Of a stretch of 64,000 nt of DNA, positions 18,675 to 27,064 are shown one piece after another. The translations under genes and the position numbers were made by a program. The DNA is from Lentisphaerae bacterium GWF2_49_21. GTDB taxonomy: Bacteria > Verrucomicrobiota > Lentisphaeria > Victivallales > GWF2-50-93. The notes beneath the pieces are model-generated. The model saw nothing but the letters and a program-made list of their open reading frames with translations, had not been told where the DNA came from and did not search any database. The first letter of the stretch is position 1, and the number at the start of each line of letters is the position of its first letter. The stretch is from NCBI GenBank assembly GCA_001804805.1, contig MHBH01000076.1, positions 39,607-103,606 of the forward strand, read 5' to 3'.

Positions 18675-20897
18675 ATGATTAACGATAAAAATCAAATTGC
18701 CTTAAACTGGCAGAACCCTTTTCTCGGTGATGTTGTAAGTTCAATAAAGGGGAAAAAACCTAAATCTTTAGGTAAAAAATCCCAGTCATTATCAATCCCA
18801 TATATTAATATAAAAGCTTTTGAGACTGGCGTTGTTGATGAATATACAGATGGTGATAAATGTCAGATTTGCGGAAAAGATGATGTGTTAATGGTTTGGG
18901 ATGGAGCCAGATCGGGATTAGTTGGCAGAGGTATATCTGGGGCGATTGGTTCAACTCTGGTCAAACTTGAAACTAAAGGATTGGATTCGTCTTTCCTTTT
19001 TTATTACTTACAGGGAAAATATAAATACATCAATAAAAATCCCAGAGGAGTTGGGATACCTCACGTTGATCCCAATATTTTATGGAAACTACAAATACCT
19101 GTTCCAACTCTAGCCGAACAGAAGCGGATAGTGGCGAAGATTGAGGAATTGTTCACGCGCCTGGATGCCGGAGTTGAAAACCTCAAGAAAACCAAGAAGT
19201 TGCTCAAAAACTACCGGCAGGCCGTCCTCCGTGACGCCTTCACTGGGAAGCTGACAAGGAAGGTTAACCACAAAGACACCAAGGCGCCAAGGGAATTACC
19301 GGATGGTTGGGAATGGAAACCACTTGAGTCAATATCAGATGCTCTTGGCGGATTTGCCTTCAAAAGCAGTGATTATTCAAATAATGGTTATCAAATTGTG
19401 AAGATGGGAAATGTCCGGATGGGGAAATTATTACTTGGCAATAATCCATCATACATAGAAGATGTTCCGGAAGACATCATTCATAAATACTTGTTGAAAA
19501 AAGATGATATTGTCATAACTCTCACAGGAACTAAAAATAAGCAAGATTATGGCTTTGTTTCCATGATTGCCGATGAAAATAAGTTACTGCTAAATCAGCG
19601 TGTGGCAAGATTACGTTGCTATTCATCGGTAAGCTCGAAATACGTTATGCTTGCAATGCATACAAAAGAATTCAGAAATCAGTTTTTTGCAAGTGAAACA
19701 GGAAATGTCGGACAAGGTAATGTTGGGATGAAATCAGTTAGGGAAGTTAAAATACCTCTTCCTGAATTAGAGGAACAAAAGCAAATCGTCTTAGAAGTTG
19801 AGCGCCATTTTACAATTGCCGATGTCGTTGAGAAGGAGATTGATGAAGCCATGAAGAAATCCGACAATCTCCGCCAGAGCATCCTGAAATCAGCATTCGA
19901 GGGGAAGTTGGTAGACACAGAAGGCACCCATTCGACAAGCTCAGGGCAGGCGAAACACGCGAAAAGCATAGAATATCCCGATGCCAAGCCTGAAAGGAAA
20001 CTGATGAAGGCCGCTGAAGAAAATATGGGATATGGAATCCCTGGGAGCCCCGAGCCCCAGCTCGGGACTGAAGAGATCCAAGCTGGGGCTTGGCGTTCCC
20101 GGGGTAAGATCCAAGCTGGGGCTTCCCAGGAAAGAGAATGGTACTCAAGAGGCTATTTGCCGCATCGCGACAGGATATCATTGCTGCAGTCAATCACATT
20201 CAGGCTGGCAGACAGCCTTCCGCAAAGTAAATTGGAGCAGTTGGAAGAGGAATTGAAAGACTGGCAGGAGAACCGAGCTGGGGCTCGGCGTTCCCAGGAG
20301 GAGATGGAAATCAGCCGAGCTGGGGCTCGGCGTTCCCAGGAGGAGATGGAAATCAGCCGAGCTGGGGCTCGGCGTTCCCTGGAGGAGATGGAAATCAGCC
20401 GAGCTGGGGCTCGGCGTTCCCAGGAGGAGAAGGAATTTGACGTGGAACGGCGTGAAAAAATTGAACACTGGCTCGATTCCGGGCTGGGGTGTTGTGCACT
20501 GAAGCATCCTGAAATGGCCGACATAGTGCAGGAGACATTGTTGACGTTTGATGGAGAAAAATACAGGCTTATCTCATGGGCGGTCATGCCGAATCACGTC
20601 CATGTATTGATAGAGCCGCATATTTCCTTGAGCAGGATTGTGCAATCCTGGAAATCATTTACAGGAAGATGGGCGCTGGCACATAGTGCCAAGCTGGGGC
20701 TTGGCGTTCCCGGGAACGCATTGTGGATGCGTGAATACTGGGACAGGTATATTCGCGACGGAAAACATTTGGCGAGTGTGATAGAATATATCCATATGAA
20801 TCCAGTCAAAGCCGGATTATGCGAAAACGCAAAGGACTGGAAATGGAGCAGCGCAGGAATACACCCCAAGGGAACGCCAAGCCCAAGCTTGGCATAA
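18675..20897 (+). CDS. hsdS: type I specificity subunit (HsdS) fused in frame to a RAYT transposase
   Basis: 740-residue frame with two parts. Residues 1-415 are a complete HsdS: TRD1 (about 8-145), conserved coiled region 1 (PTLAEQKRIVAKIEELF to DAFTGKLT), TRD2 (about 210-355) and conserved region 2 (PLPELEEQKQIVLEVERHF to AFEGKLV). HsdS reads the bipartite target of the complex. After a linker with the repeat-derived THSTSSGQA and several REP hairpins, residues 488-740 are a REP-associated tyrosine transposase: YSRGYLPHRDRIS, TFRLADSLP, HUH pair H641-V-H643 (PNHVHVL) and candidate Tyr705 (YIHMNPVKAGL). REP copies lie inside the transposase part and keep the frame. GAAGGGA at 18664-18670 supports the start. 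The RAYT may also be translated alone. The frame stops at 20895, where duplicate copy 2 begins. Confidence 0.82.
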   Translation: MINDKNQIALNWQNPFLGDVVSSIKGKKPKSLGKKSQSLSIPYINIKAFETGVVDEYTDGDKCQICGKDDVLMVWDGARSGLVGRGISGAIGSTLVKLETKGLDSSFLFYYLQGKYKYINKNPRGVGIPHVDPNILWKLQIPVPTLAEQKRIVAKIEELFTRLDAGVENLKKTKKLLKNYRQAVLRDAFTGKLTRKVNHKDTKAPRELPDGWEWKPLESISDALGGFAFKSSDYSNNGYQIVKMGNVRMGKLLLGNNPSYIEDVPEDIIHKYLLKKDDIVITLTGTKNKQDYGFVSMIADENKLLLNQRVARLRCYSSVSSKYVMLAMHTKEFRNQFFASETGNVGQGNVGMKSVREVKIPLPELEEQKQIVLEVERHFTIADVVEKEIDEAMKKSDNLRQSILKSAFEGKLVDTEGTHSTSSGQAKHAKSIEYPDAKPERKLMKAAEENMGYGIPGSPEPQLGTEEIQAGAWRSRGKIQAGASQEREWYSRGYLPHRDRISLLQSITFRLADSLPQSKLEQLEEELKDWQENRAGARRSQEEMEISRAGARRSQEEMEISRAGARRSLEEMEISRAGARRSQEEKEFDVERREKIEHWLDSGLGCCALKHPEMADIVQETLLTFDGEKYRLISWAVMPNHVHVLIEPHISLSRIVQSWKSFTGRWALAHSAKLGLGVPGNALWMREYWDRYIRDGKHLASVIEYIHMNPVKAGLCENAKDWKWSSAGIHPKGTPSPSLA
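19932..19948 (+). repeat. 17-bp repeat TTCGACAAGCTCAGGGC, copy in hsdS
   Basis: The same 17 bases occur at 30419-30435 in a pseudopilin gene. Both are read in the same frame as S-T-S-S-G. A degenerate inverted relative lies near 62381-62405. Confidence 0.75.
20050..20124. repeat. REP hairpins in the HsdS-RAYT linker
   Basis: Three hairpins: CCGAGCCCCAGCTCGG (about 20050-20065), CCAAGCTGGGGCTTGG (20078-20093) and a partial CCAAGCTGGGGCTT (20111-20124). They share the GCTGGGGC core and GTTCCC flank with the tandem array at 20273. Confidence 0.8.
20273..20440 (+). repeat. four in-frame 42-bp REP units
   Basis: CCGAGCTGGGGCTCGG-GTTCCC units start at 20273, 20315, 20357 and 20399. The period of 42 bp is 14 codons, so the array encodes repeating RAGARRSQEEMEIS and stays open. 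Unit 3 differs by one base (CCTGG for CCAGG), giving L instead of Q; unit 4 diverges after GGAGGAGA. Confidence 0.95.
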
Positions 20898-20901
20898 TTT
20901 T
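20313..20901 (+). repeat. 589-bp tandem duplication, copy 1
   Basis: The segment starting at AGCCGAGC 20313 recurs without visible difference from 20902. It contains three REP units, the catalytic half of the RAYT and its 3' inverted REP (20876-20893). Confidence 0.92.
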
Positions 20902-21490
20902 AGCCGAGCTGGGGCTCGGCGTTCCCAGGAGGAGATGGAAATCAGCCGAGCTGGGGCTCGGCGTTCCCTGGAGGAGATGGAAATCAGCCGAGCTGGGGCT
21001 CGGCGTTCCCAGGAGGAGAAGGAATTTGACGTGGAACGGCGTGAAAAAATTGAACACTGGCTCGATTCCGGGCTGGGGTGTTGTGCACTGAAGCATCCTG
21101 AAATGGCCGACATAGTGCAGGAGACATTGTTGACGTTTGATGGAGAAAAATACAGGCTTATCTCATGGGCGGTCATGCCGAATCACGTCCATGTATTGAT
21201 AGAGCCGCATATTTCCTTGAGCAGGATTGTGCAATCCTGGAAATCATTTACAGGAAGATGGGCGCTGGCACATAGTGCCAAGCTGGGGCTTGGCGTTCCC
21301 GGGAACGCATTGTGGATGCGTGAATACTGGGACAGGTATATTCGCGACGGAAAACATTTGGCGAGTGTGATAGAATATATCCATATGAATCCAGTCAAAG
21401 CCGGATTATGCGAAAACGCAAAGGACTGGAAATGGAGCAGCGCAGGAATACACCCCAAGGGAACGCCAAGCCCAAGCTTGGCATAATTTT
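20902..21490 (+). repeat. 589-bp tandem duplication, copy 2
   Basis: Second copy, followed at 21491 by one more REP start whose sequence then departs (CTCCCGGGG). Both junctions fall in a REP, as expected for recombination between REPs or for replication slippage. 589 is not a multiple of three. Confidence 0.92.
20935..21486 (+). pseudogene. N-terminally truncated second RAYT copy
   Basis: 183 codons repeating the C-terminal half of the RAYT: REP-encoded RAGARRS units, the HUH motif PNHVHVL, the in-frame REP KLGLGVPG and YIHMNPVKAGL. It lacks the RGYLPHRD...TFRLADSLP start because the duplication began downstream of it. No ribosome-binding site precedes the first ATG apart from the REP-borne GGAGGAG, so translation is doubtful, although that sequence could by chance act as one. 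Confidence 0.75.
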
Positions 21491-21598
21491 AGCCGAGCTG
21501 GGGCTCGGCGCTCCCGGGGAATAAAAAAATGAATGTAAAGCAAGACAACAAAAGAAGTTTGGACAAATCTTAAAAACCTGGGAATCTGGTGGAAGCAT

Positions 21599-23005
21599 AT
21601 GAAAACAGAAAAACCCGACAATCCGAACAGCATTGATGCGATTCTTGATTCTCTCGACAGGAAGGAGCTTGTCAGGATTATCAAAGAACAGGCTGATATG
21701 GATGAGAACGTAGAATCAAAAATAATAGCCAAGTATTCCATATGCGATCTGACGAAGGGCGAATACAAGAAGATTATCTCTTCCGCCCTCAACAGATGCA
21801 TGAACAGGGGTTTTATTCCATACAATGCTTCATCTTCTGCATGTTCCGGAGCGGAATCTGTCCTTGGAAAGGCACAGGATAATCTTAAAGCCGGCCGCGT
21901 AGCACAGGCTTTGACTGCCGCGCAGGCGGTTCTTGAAAAGATGGTGGCGGCCCTGCAGTATGCCGACGATTCGGGAGGCAGTATCGGATCATGCATCGAG
22001 TCAAGCCTGGAAATTTATCAGGACGCCTCAAAACGGAAGCTTGATGAAAAGACGAGGAAGGATTTCTTCAATTACCTCGTCAAGGACTGGGACAACGAGC
22101 GTTACAAGGGCTGGGACTGGGGACTACAGTTGCTTGAAATGGCGATAGATATCCATGTCGGGCAGAGCGAGGCTGAAAAAGTCCTTGCCGCCATTGAAAG
22201 CTGTTTTGAGAATAGTGCGCCAAATGAAAAGCATAAATGGCATGACGGCACAGTTTACAGATTGAAGCACAAGGTGCTGTTTAAGACTGGAAAGACCGGA
22301 GAAGCGGAAAGGTTCTTCAATGAGAATCTTCATGTCCCCGAATTCAGGAGAATTGCCATTGAAGAAGCTTTCAAGAATAAGAATTATGAACGGGTGATTG
22401 AACTTGTCGATTCCGGGATTGAATCCGACACGAAGCTGGCCGGGCTGGTACACGAATGGAAGAGATGGAAGCTGAAAGTCTATCAGGCACGCAACGAGAA
22501 GGATAAAATACGGACTTTGTCTTTGGAGTTCTTTCTCGGAGGCGGTACGGACAGCTATGAGGTTTACAAGGCGACCTTCCCGGAAGATGAATGGCCTGCT
22601 GAATACAAGAGACTGACGGGACGTCTGCAGGAAGCACTCGACCGCTCACATGTCGCCTTTGGTCTTCTCGGGTTCATCTTCGTGAAGGAAAAGGAGATCG
22701 GCAAGCTTCTTGAACTGGTTAAGCGCTCTCCTGGCAGTATTTCCGGATACGAGAAGATTCTCCTTCCCGTGTATCCCGATGAAGTGATAAGCATGGTTGC
22801 GGAAAAGCTGAGGGAAGAGGCAGACGATGCCGGTGCCAGAAACGAATACTGGCGATTATGCAACTACGGGCTTAAACATCTTTTAGAGATAAAAGGCCGA
22901 GACAAGGCATTAGAGCTGATAGAGGAATTCAGGCAGAAATACCCGCGCCGTCCAGCCATGCTGGAGGAAATCAATAAATTCATGAAGAAAAAGGATCTCG
23001 CATGA
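21599..23005 (+). CDS. hypothetical helical-repeat protein
   Basis: 468 residues, not assigned to a named family. It is rich in paired helices with TPR-like spacing (AGRVAQALTAAQAVLEK, KNYERVIELVDSG, NYGLKHLLEIKGRDKALELI), with no signal peptide or membrane segment and no visible catalytic motif, so a scaffold or effector-binding role is likely. The C-terminal half resembles the helical part of SWIM zinc-finger proteins, but no zinc ligands are seen. GGAAG at 21591-21595 precedes the ATG. It lies between hsdS and hsdM in a spot that holds defence cargo, with ordinary GC content. A ten-codon frame (23002-23034) overlaps its stop. Confidence 0.6.
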   Translation: MKTEKPDNPNSIDAILDSLDRKELVRIIKEQADMDENVESKIIAKYSICDLTKGEYKKIISSALNRCMNRGFIPYNASSSACSGAESVLGKAQDNLKAGRVAQALTAAQAVLEKMVAALQYADDSGGSIGSCIESSLEIYQDASKRKLDEKTRKDFFNYLVKDWDNERYKGWDWGLQLLEMAIDIHVGQSEAEKVLAAIESCFENSAPNEKHKWHDGTVYRLKHKVLFKTGKTGEAERFFNENLHVPEFRRIAIEEAFKNKNYERVIELVDSGIESDTKLAGLVHEWKRWKLKVYQARNEKDKIRTLSLEFFLGGGTDSYEVYKATFPEDEWPAEYKRLTGRLQEALDRSHVAFGLLGFIFVKEKEIGKLLELVKRSPGSISGYEKILLPVYPDEVISMVAEKLREEADDAGARNEYWRLCNYGLKHLLEIKGRDKALELIEEFRQKYPRRPAMLEEINKFMKKKDLA

Positions 23006-23037
23006 GCAGGGGAGTTGCAGTGAAAAAGAAATAATAT

Positions 23038-23787
23038 ATGAAAAACATTGGCGGAACATCAAAATACATAGCTTTTCTTGACGAGTGCGGAGATCACTCG
23101 CTGCTAAAGACGGATAATGATTTTCCTATCTTTCTCTTAGCTTTGGTACTAGTTGAGCGAAAGGAATATTCAGAACATATAATTCCGGAGATATCAAAGT
23201 TTAAATTGAGATATTGGAACCATGAGGGTGTTAATCTTCACAGCCGCGATATTCGCAAACAGAATGGCCCGTTTGTTTTTCTCACAAGAAAAGATATTAG
23301 AGATAAATTCATAGATGAAATGACATCTCTGATGGAAAATTCCAAATTTACACTCTTTATCAGCTGCATCCACAAATTGAAACATAAGGATAGATATGGT
23401 GACAAGGCCGGAAATCCGTATAATATAGCTTTAGCATTTTCAATGGAACGAGTTTTACATTTTATGGAGAAAGCAGGAGAAGCCGAGTTGCCGATCATCG
23501 CCGAAGCAAGAGGAAAGAAAGAAGATGAAGATCTGGAACGGGTTTTCTATGCAATAATGTCCAATGGTACTTCCTATATTGGCGCAGAGCGATTTAAGAA
23601 GCTCAATTTCCCTCTGCTTTTCAAGTCAAAACAGTGGAATATTGCAGGCATACAGATTGCTGACTTGTGTGCGCATCCATGTGCCCGGCATATTTTAAAA
23701 CCTGATCAGGCTAACAAGGCATATGATGTCGTAAGCAAGAAAATATATAAGAATGGAAGCGTGTCCGGAATGAAGGTGTTCCCCTGA
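23038..23787 (+). CDS. DUF3800 family protein
   Basis: 249 residues. The DUF3800 signature is visible: an N-terminal strand AFLDECGDHS (usual form DESG), a middle NPYNIALAFSMERV region and the C-terminal GIQIADLCAHPCARH. DUF3800 has an RNase H-like arrangement of acidic residues, is common in mobile and defence regions and has no settled function. The Ser-to-Cys change in the first motif (DECG) leaves the acidic residues. It is AT-rich like the SIR2 gene and unlike the 468-aa gene before it. No Shine-Dalgarno is seen; the ten-codon frame ending three bases before it may allow reinitiation. Confidence 0.78.
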   Translation: MKNIGGTSKYIAFLDECGDHSLLKTDNDFPIFLLALVLVERKEYSEHIIPEISKFKLRYWNHEGVNLHSRDIRKQNGPFVFLTRKDIRDKFIDEMTSLMENSKFTLFISCIHKLKHKDRYGDKAGNPYNIALAFSMERVLHFMEKAGEAELPIIAEARGKKEDEDLERVFYAIMSNGTSYIGAERFKKLNFPLLFKSKQWNIAGIQIADLCAHPCARHILKPDQANKAYDVVSKKIYKNGSVSGMKVFP

Positions 23788-23944
23788 AAATGAAAATGGA
23801 TATTTCCGGTAATACCAGAAACATCCACCGACCGAGATATCCCAGTCCAGAGATAAAATACTTGGAGCATATAAATTTTGCAAGAGGAAAATATAAATAA
23901 TAGGGAATTGCTACGTTTGACAGTAATAAATATAAAGGGAATTC

Positions 23945-25393
23945 ATGACTAATTCAGCCCAACTCGTTCAAAAACTTTGGAATTACTGTAATGTTCTCAG
24001 AGATGATGGACTTTCGTATGGCGATTATGTGGAACAGTTGACTTATCTCCTGTTCCTGAAGATGATGGAAGAACAGTTCAAGCTTCTCGGGAAGTATTCT
24101 CCAATACCTAAGGCATTCAACTGGCAGAGCCTCGTTGAAAAGGATGGTGATGCTCTCGAAATCCAGTACCGGCACACACTCGAAGGTCTCGCCAAGGAAA
24201 AAGGTCTGCTTGGAGTCATTTTCCGTAAGTCCCAGAACAAGATCCAGGATCCCGCAAAACTTAAAAGACTCATAAAGCTCATTGATGAGGAAACCTGGGT
24301 AAGCCTCGACATTGATGTAAAAGGCGAAATATACGAAGGTCTCCTCCAGAAGAACGCCGAGGACACCAAGAGCGGAGCCGGTCAGTATTTCACGCCCCGC
24401 GCCCTCATAAATGCCATTGTCAAGGTGATGAAGCCTGAGCCAATGCAGACCATCTGCGATCCAGCATGTGGAACCGGCGGATTCTTCCTGTCAGCCCATA
24501 GCTACATCTCGAAGAATTATAATCTGAACCGTGACCAGCAGCGTTTCCTGCGATTCAACATGTTCCGAGGCTGGGAGATCGTCGACAATACCGCGCGCCT
24601 TTGCGTTATGAACTTGTTCCTGCATGGAGTAGGAGAAGACGAAAGTCCGATAACCGTTTCCGACAGCCTTCTTTCCGAGCCCAAGGACCATTTTGACATT
24701 GTCATGACCAATCCCCCGTTCGGCAAGAAGAGCAGCATTACGATTGTGAACGAGGACGGCAAGAGCGACAAGGAGTCAATCACATACCAGCGCGATGATT
24801 TCTGGGCGACGACCAGCAACAAGCAGCTGAACTTTGTCCAGCACATCAAGTCATTGCTGAAAATCAACGGCAAGGCGGCGGTAGTCATCCCTGACAACGT
24901 CCTTTTCGAAGGCGGTGCCGGAGAAGTCATCAGGCGGAAGCTACTTGACGAATGCGATGTTCACACTCTTTTAAGACTTCCGACAGGAATCTTCTATGCG
25001 CAGGGAGTCAAGGCAAACGTTATTTTCTTCGAGCGCAAGGTTGCACGCGAGGAACCGTGGACGCAGAAACTGTGGATATATGATCTGCGGACGAACATTC
25101 ATTTCACCCTGAAGACAAACCAGCTCAAGGAATCCGATCTTGACGGATTTGTTGAATGCTACAATATTGAGAACCGACTGAAACGTAAGGAATCCGAAAG
25201 GTTCAAGTGTTTCACCTATAAGGAGCTTCTCCAGCGTGACAAGGTGAGCCTCGACATTTCCTGGCTGAAGGACGACTCCCTTGAGGACAGCGAAAACCTT
25301 CCCCCGCCCAGCGAACTCGCCTCCGATATCATAGACAATCTCAAGAACGCCCTAGAACAGTTCGAGGAAATAGAAGAGGAACTGGAGAAATGA
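23945..25393 (+). CDS. hsdM: type I restriction-modification DNA methylase subunit (HsdM)
   Basis: 482 residues, of usual length. HsdM makes the N6-adenine methylation that protects host sites, guided by HsdS. The N-terminal helical HsdM domain includes LWNYCNVLRDDGLSYGDYVE and YLLFLKMME. The methyltransferase domain has the SAM motif DPACGTGGFF (from residue 172), the catalytic NPPF at 256-259 and later DNVLFEGGAGE. AAAGGGA at 23934-23940 supports the start. It lies 3 kb after hsdS, so complex assembly depends on separately arranged genes. Confidence 0.93.
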   Translation: MTNSAQLVQKLWNYCNVLRDDGLSYGDYVEQLTYLLFLKMMEEQFKLLGKYSPIPKAFNWQSLVEKDGDALEIQYRHTLEGLAKEKGLLGVIFRKSQNKIQDPAKLKRLIKLIDEETWVSLDIDVKGEIYEGLLQKNAEDTKSGAGQYFTPRALINAIVKVMKPEPMQTICDPACGTGGFFLSAHSYISKNYNLNRDQQRFLRFNMFRGWEIVDNTARLCVMNLFLHGVGEDESPITVSDSLLSEPKDHFDIVMTNPPFGKKSSITIVNEDGKSDKESITYQRDDFWATTSNKQLNFVQHIKSLLKINGKAAVVIPDNVLFEGGAGEVIRRKLLDECDVHTLLRLPTGIFYAQGVKANVIFFERKVAREEPWTQKLWIYDLRTNIHFTLKTNQLKESDLDGFVECYNIENRLKRKESERFKCFTYKELLQRDKVSLDISWLKDDSLEDSENLPPPSELASDIIDNLKNALEQFEEIEEELEK

Positions 25394-25482
25394 AAAAAGA
25401 AGCCAAAGAGGAAAAGCAGATCAACATTCCGGTAAGTAAATTCTTTAAAAGAAATCTCAAGTGCAAGATTTCAAGTCTTTGA
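25390..25482 (+). CDS. short frame coupled to hsdM, possible gene remnant
   Basis: ATG at 25390 overlaps the hsdM stop (ATGA) and opens a 30-codon highly basic frame that ends at 25480-25482. Coupling suggests a real former gene that was truncated at the island edge; the peptide is too short to identify. Confidence 0.25.
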   Translation: MKKEAKEEKQINIPVSKFFKRNLKCKISSL

Positions 25483-25854
25483 GGATTTATGGATATTTAT
25501 ACAAAATCGCACTGTTTGTCGTTTGAAACTCTAACCTAAAGTGGTAAGACATGGTTCCAGTTATTAAATATATCGGTAAGAACAATGACCAGTTGCTTGA
25601 AAGGAACGCGTAGATAAATTCGCCTTCTGTTTCAAAGCAGAACGCCATTCCGCAGCAGCTTTTGCCGGTTGAAACTGGGGATGGAGACAGGAAAATCGCA
25701 CCCCCCCGCTGACAGTTATGCTTAAATACAGCGGCTGTCAAAGCACTGTAAAATAGAACCTCCGGGGCCGGAAAGTCAAGGATTGGATATTAGACAAGAA
25801 GAAGATCGAAATAATTTAAAAGCTCCAAGAGAATATGTTAAGCAAAGAAAGCAA
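25483..25854. other. spacer at the right edge of the defence island
   Basis: No gene is supported. The sequence is of mixed composition, with a C7 run near 25700 and CAGCGG/CCGCTG-type inverted bits near 25708-25736. An 84-codon minus-strand frame here has no recognisable features. Confidence 0.45.
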
Positions 25855-26077
25855 AAGAACAGCCCTTACGGGCTTAAGAAACAGTTCAATCAAGAACACG
25901 TCTTGCGACGTTGATCCGCCGTCGCTGGGAAGCTATGGCGCGACACGCTACAAACGGATTGCAAAATCAATTGGGAACCCGTTCGTAGCCTGTACTCCGT
26001 AGCTCTCTTGGCGACTGTGTGCACCATAGCTTCTTAGCGACGGTGCAAGGAGGATTAAGCTCGCAAGAGCTGTTCTT
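25855..26077. repeat. composite palindrome AAGAAC...GTTCTT, copy 1
   Basis: Left end AAGAACAGCCCTTACGGGCT, right end AGCTCGCAAGAGCTGTTCTT, with an inverted core (GATCCGCCGTCGCTG against AGCGACGGTGC). Related elements are at 35387-35505, 53991-54269 and 61019-61168. It fills the spacer before the minus-strand gene at 26086. Confidence 0.8.
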
Positions 26078-26085
26078 GGTTTGGT

Positions 26086-26946
26086 TTACTTATTGCAGCT
26101 TTTAAACTCGTAGCGTCTTGTCCATTTCTCCGAAGCGCCGGGTTTCAGCGTTGACTGTGCGAAGACCTCCGGACACACCGCGGCCTGATCTACATAGAGC
26201 GAAAAACGTGTGGCGGCGAAATCTCCGCTTGCGGTCACCGAGCGTCCAGTTCCGCTGTGTGACAGCTTTATTCTGTTGGCATCGGCCGGCACTGATGCAT
26301 CCGATGGATAATAATGCGCCCGGGTTATTTTCTTCGACAGATTTATCCGGCCTTCCTGCATCTTGAACCATTGCGGGATATGATTGCCTATCGGGAAACT
26401 GTGTTCCAGAGTGTAGGATTCGTCGACGTCCTTCCCGCCGAAATTGAACCAGTTATGGTTGTACTGTTCGGCATTTATGACGTGGGTGCCGGTGTTCTTG
26501 AGGAAGTAAATTATTTCAAGGACGGCGTCTTCTGGATTGATTCGGATTATTTTACGGTATTCGTACCCCCAGCCATTTTCGGTGCGGAATCTCTGTTTCA
26601 GTTCAATCTCGTTCTTGCGCCGCTTGATCACGGCAGGAGCGATCTTCCTGATGTCATAGGGATGGTGGAACTTATAGATTTTCTCGTCTGGGCGTACAAG
26701 TTCGCCGACCCCGATTTTCAGGAAGGGATCCCCCGGTTTTGCATCGTCGTAGCCGGGCGGTGAAAGCGGGGCCTGGATATTGAATTCGTCTATCAGGCCT
26801 TCCCTGGCGCAGAACTCAACCCCGCCGAACCTGATGCTTGTGATGGCGCCGAGAGTGTCGAAGCGCGGACCGTAGTCATCCATGCATTCGGTCATAGGCG
26901 CCGTCACCGTTATATTGAATGAAGATGTTCCAAGACTTATTTCCAT
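26086..26946 (-). CDS. galactose mutarotase-like / aldose epimerase-fold protein
   Basis: About 286 residues, no signal peptide, beta-rich. The segment AEQYNHNWFNFGG with the Asn/His cluster, preceded by the strand-rich KIIRINPEDAVLEIIYFLKN, resembles the galactose mutarotase-like superfamily, whose members bind or epimerise free sugars; several family members lack a known substrate. The ATG at 26946 follows a run of hairpins; an in-frame ATG at 26997 would place 17 repeat-encoded residues before it and is less likely. No good Shine-Dalgarno is visible. It follows the TIM-barrel hydrolase on the same strand across a 118-bp hairpin-rich gap, so it may act on that enzyme's product. Confidence 0.55.
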   Translation of the reverse strand: MEISLGTSSFNITVTAPMTECMDDYGPRFDTLGAITSIRFGGVEFCAREGLIDEFNIQAPLSPPGYDDAKPGDPFLKIGVGELVRPDEKIYKFHHPYDIRKIAPAVIKRRKNEIELKQRFRTENGWGYEYRKIIRINPEDAVLEIIYFLKNTGTHVINAEQYNHNWFNFGGKDVDESYTLEHSFPIGNHIPQWFKMQEGRINLSKKITRAHYYPSDASVPADANRIKLSHSGTGRSVTASGDFAATRFSLYVDQAAVCPEVFAQSTLKPGASEKWTRRYEFKSCNK

Positions 26947-26972
26947 GTTATTTATGCCAACCGCAAAACTCC

Positions 26973-27040
26973 GGACGCGGTAAGCGCGTCCCTCCATTAT
27001 TACGCCCGTTTCGGGCGTGGAGGGTCGGACTTGTCCGACC
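26973..27040. repeat. three consecutive GC-rich hairpins
   Basis: GGACGCGGTAAGCGCGTCC (26973-26991), ACGCCCGTTTCGGGCGT (27002-27018) and GGTCGGACTTGTCCGACC (27023-27040) lie between two minus-strand genes. They belong to the same style of repeat as 30279-30322 and 51458-51512. Confidence 0.8.
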
Positions 27041-27064
27041 GCAAATTATAGTTGTGCAATTACC

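Noticed and set aside
20273..20440. CRISPR array
   Set aside because: Regular 42-bp units but no variable spacers; units abut, are translated in frame and no cas gene is near.
25487..25741. 84-codon minus-strand frame at the island edge
   Set aside because: No ribosome-binding site, domain or codon pattern to support it.
8971..25854. Integrated element bounded by tRNA attachment sites
   Set aside because: No integrase and no second copy of the tRNA 3' end was found in the window.
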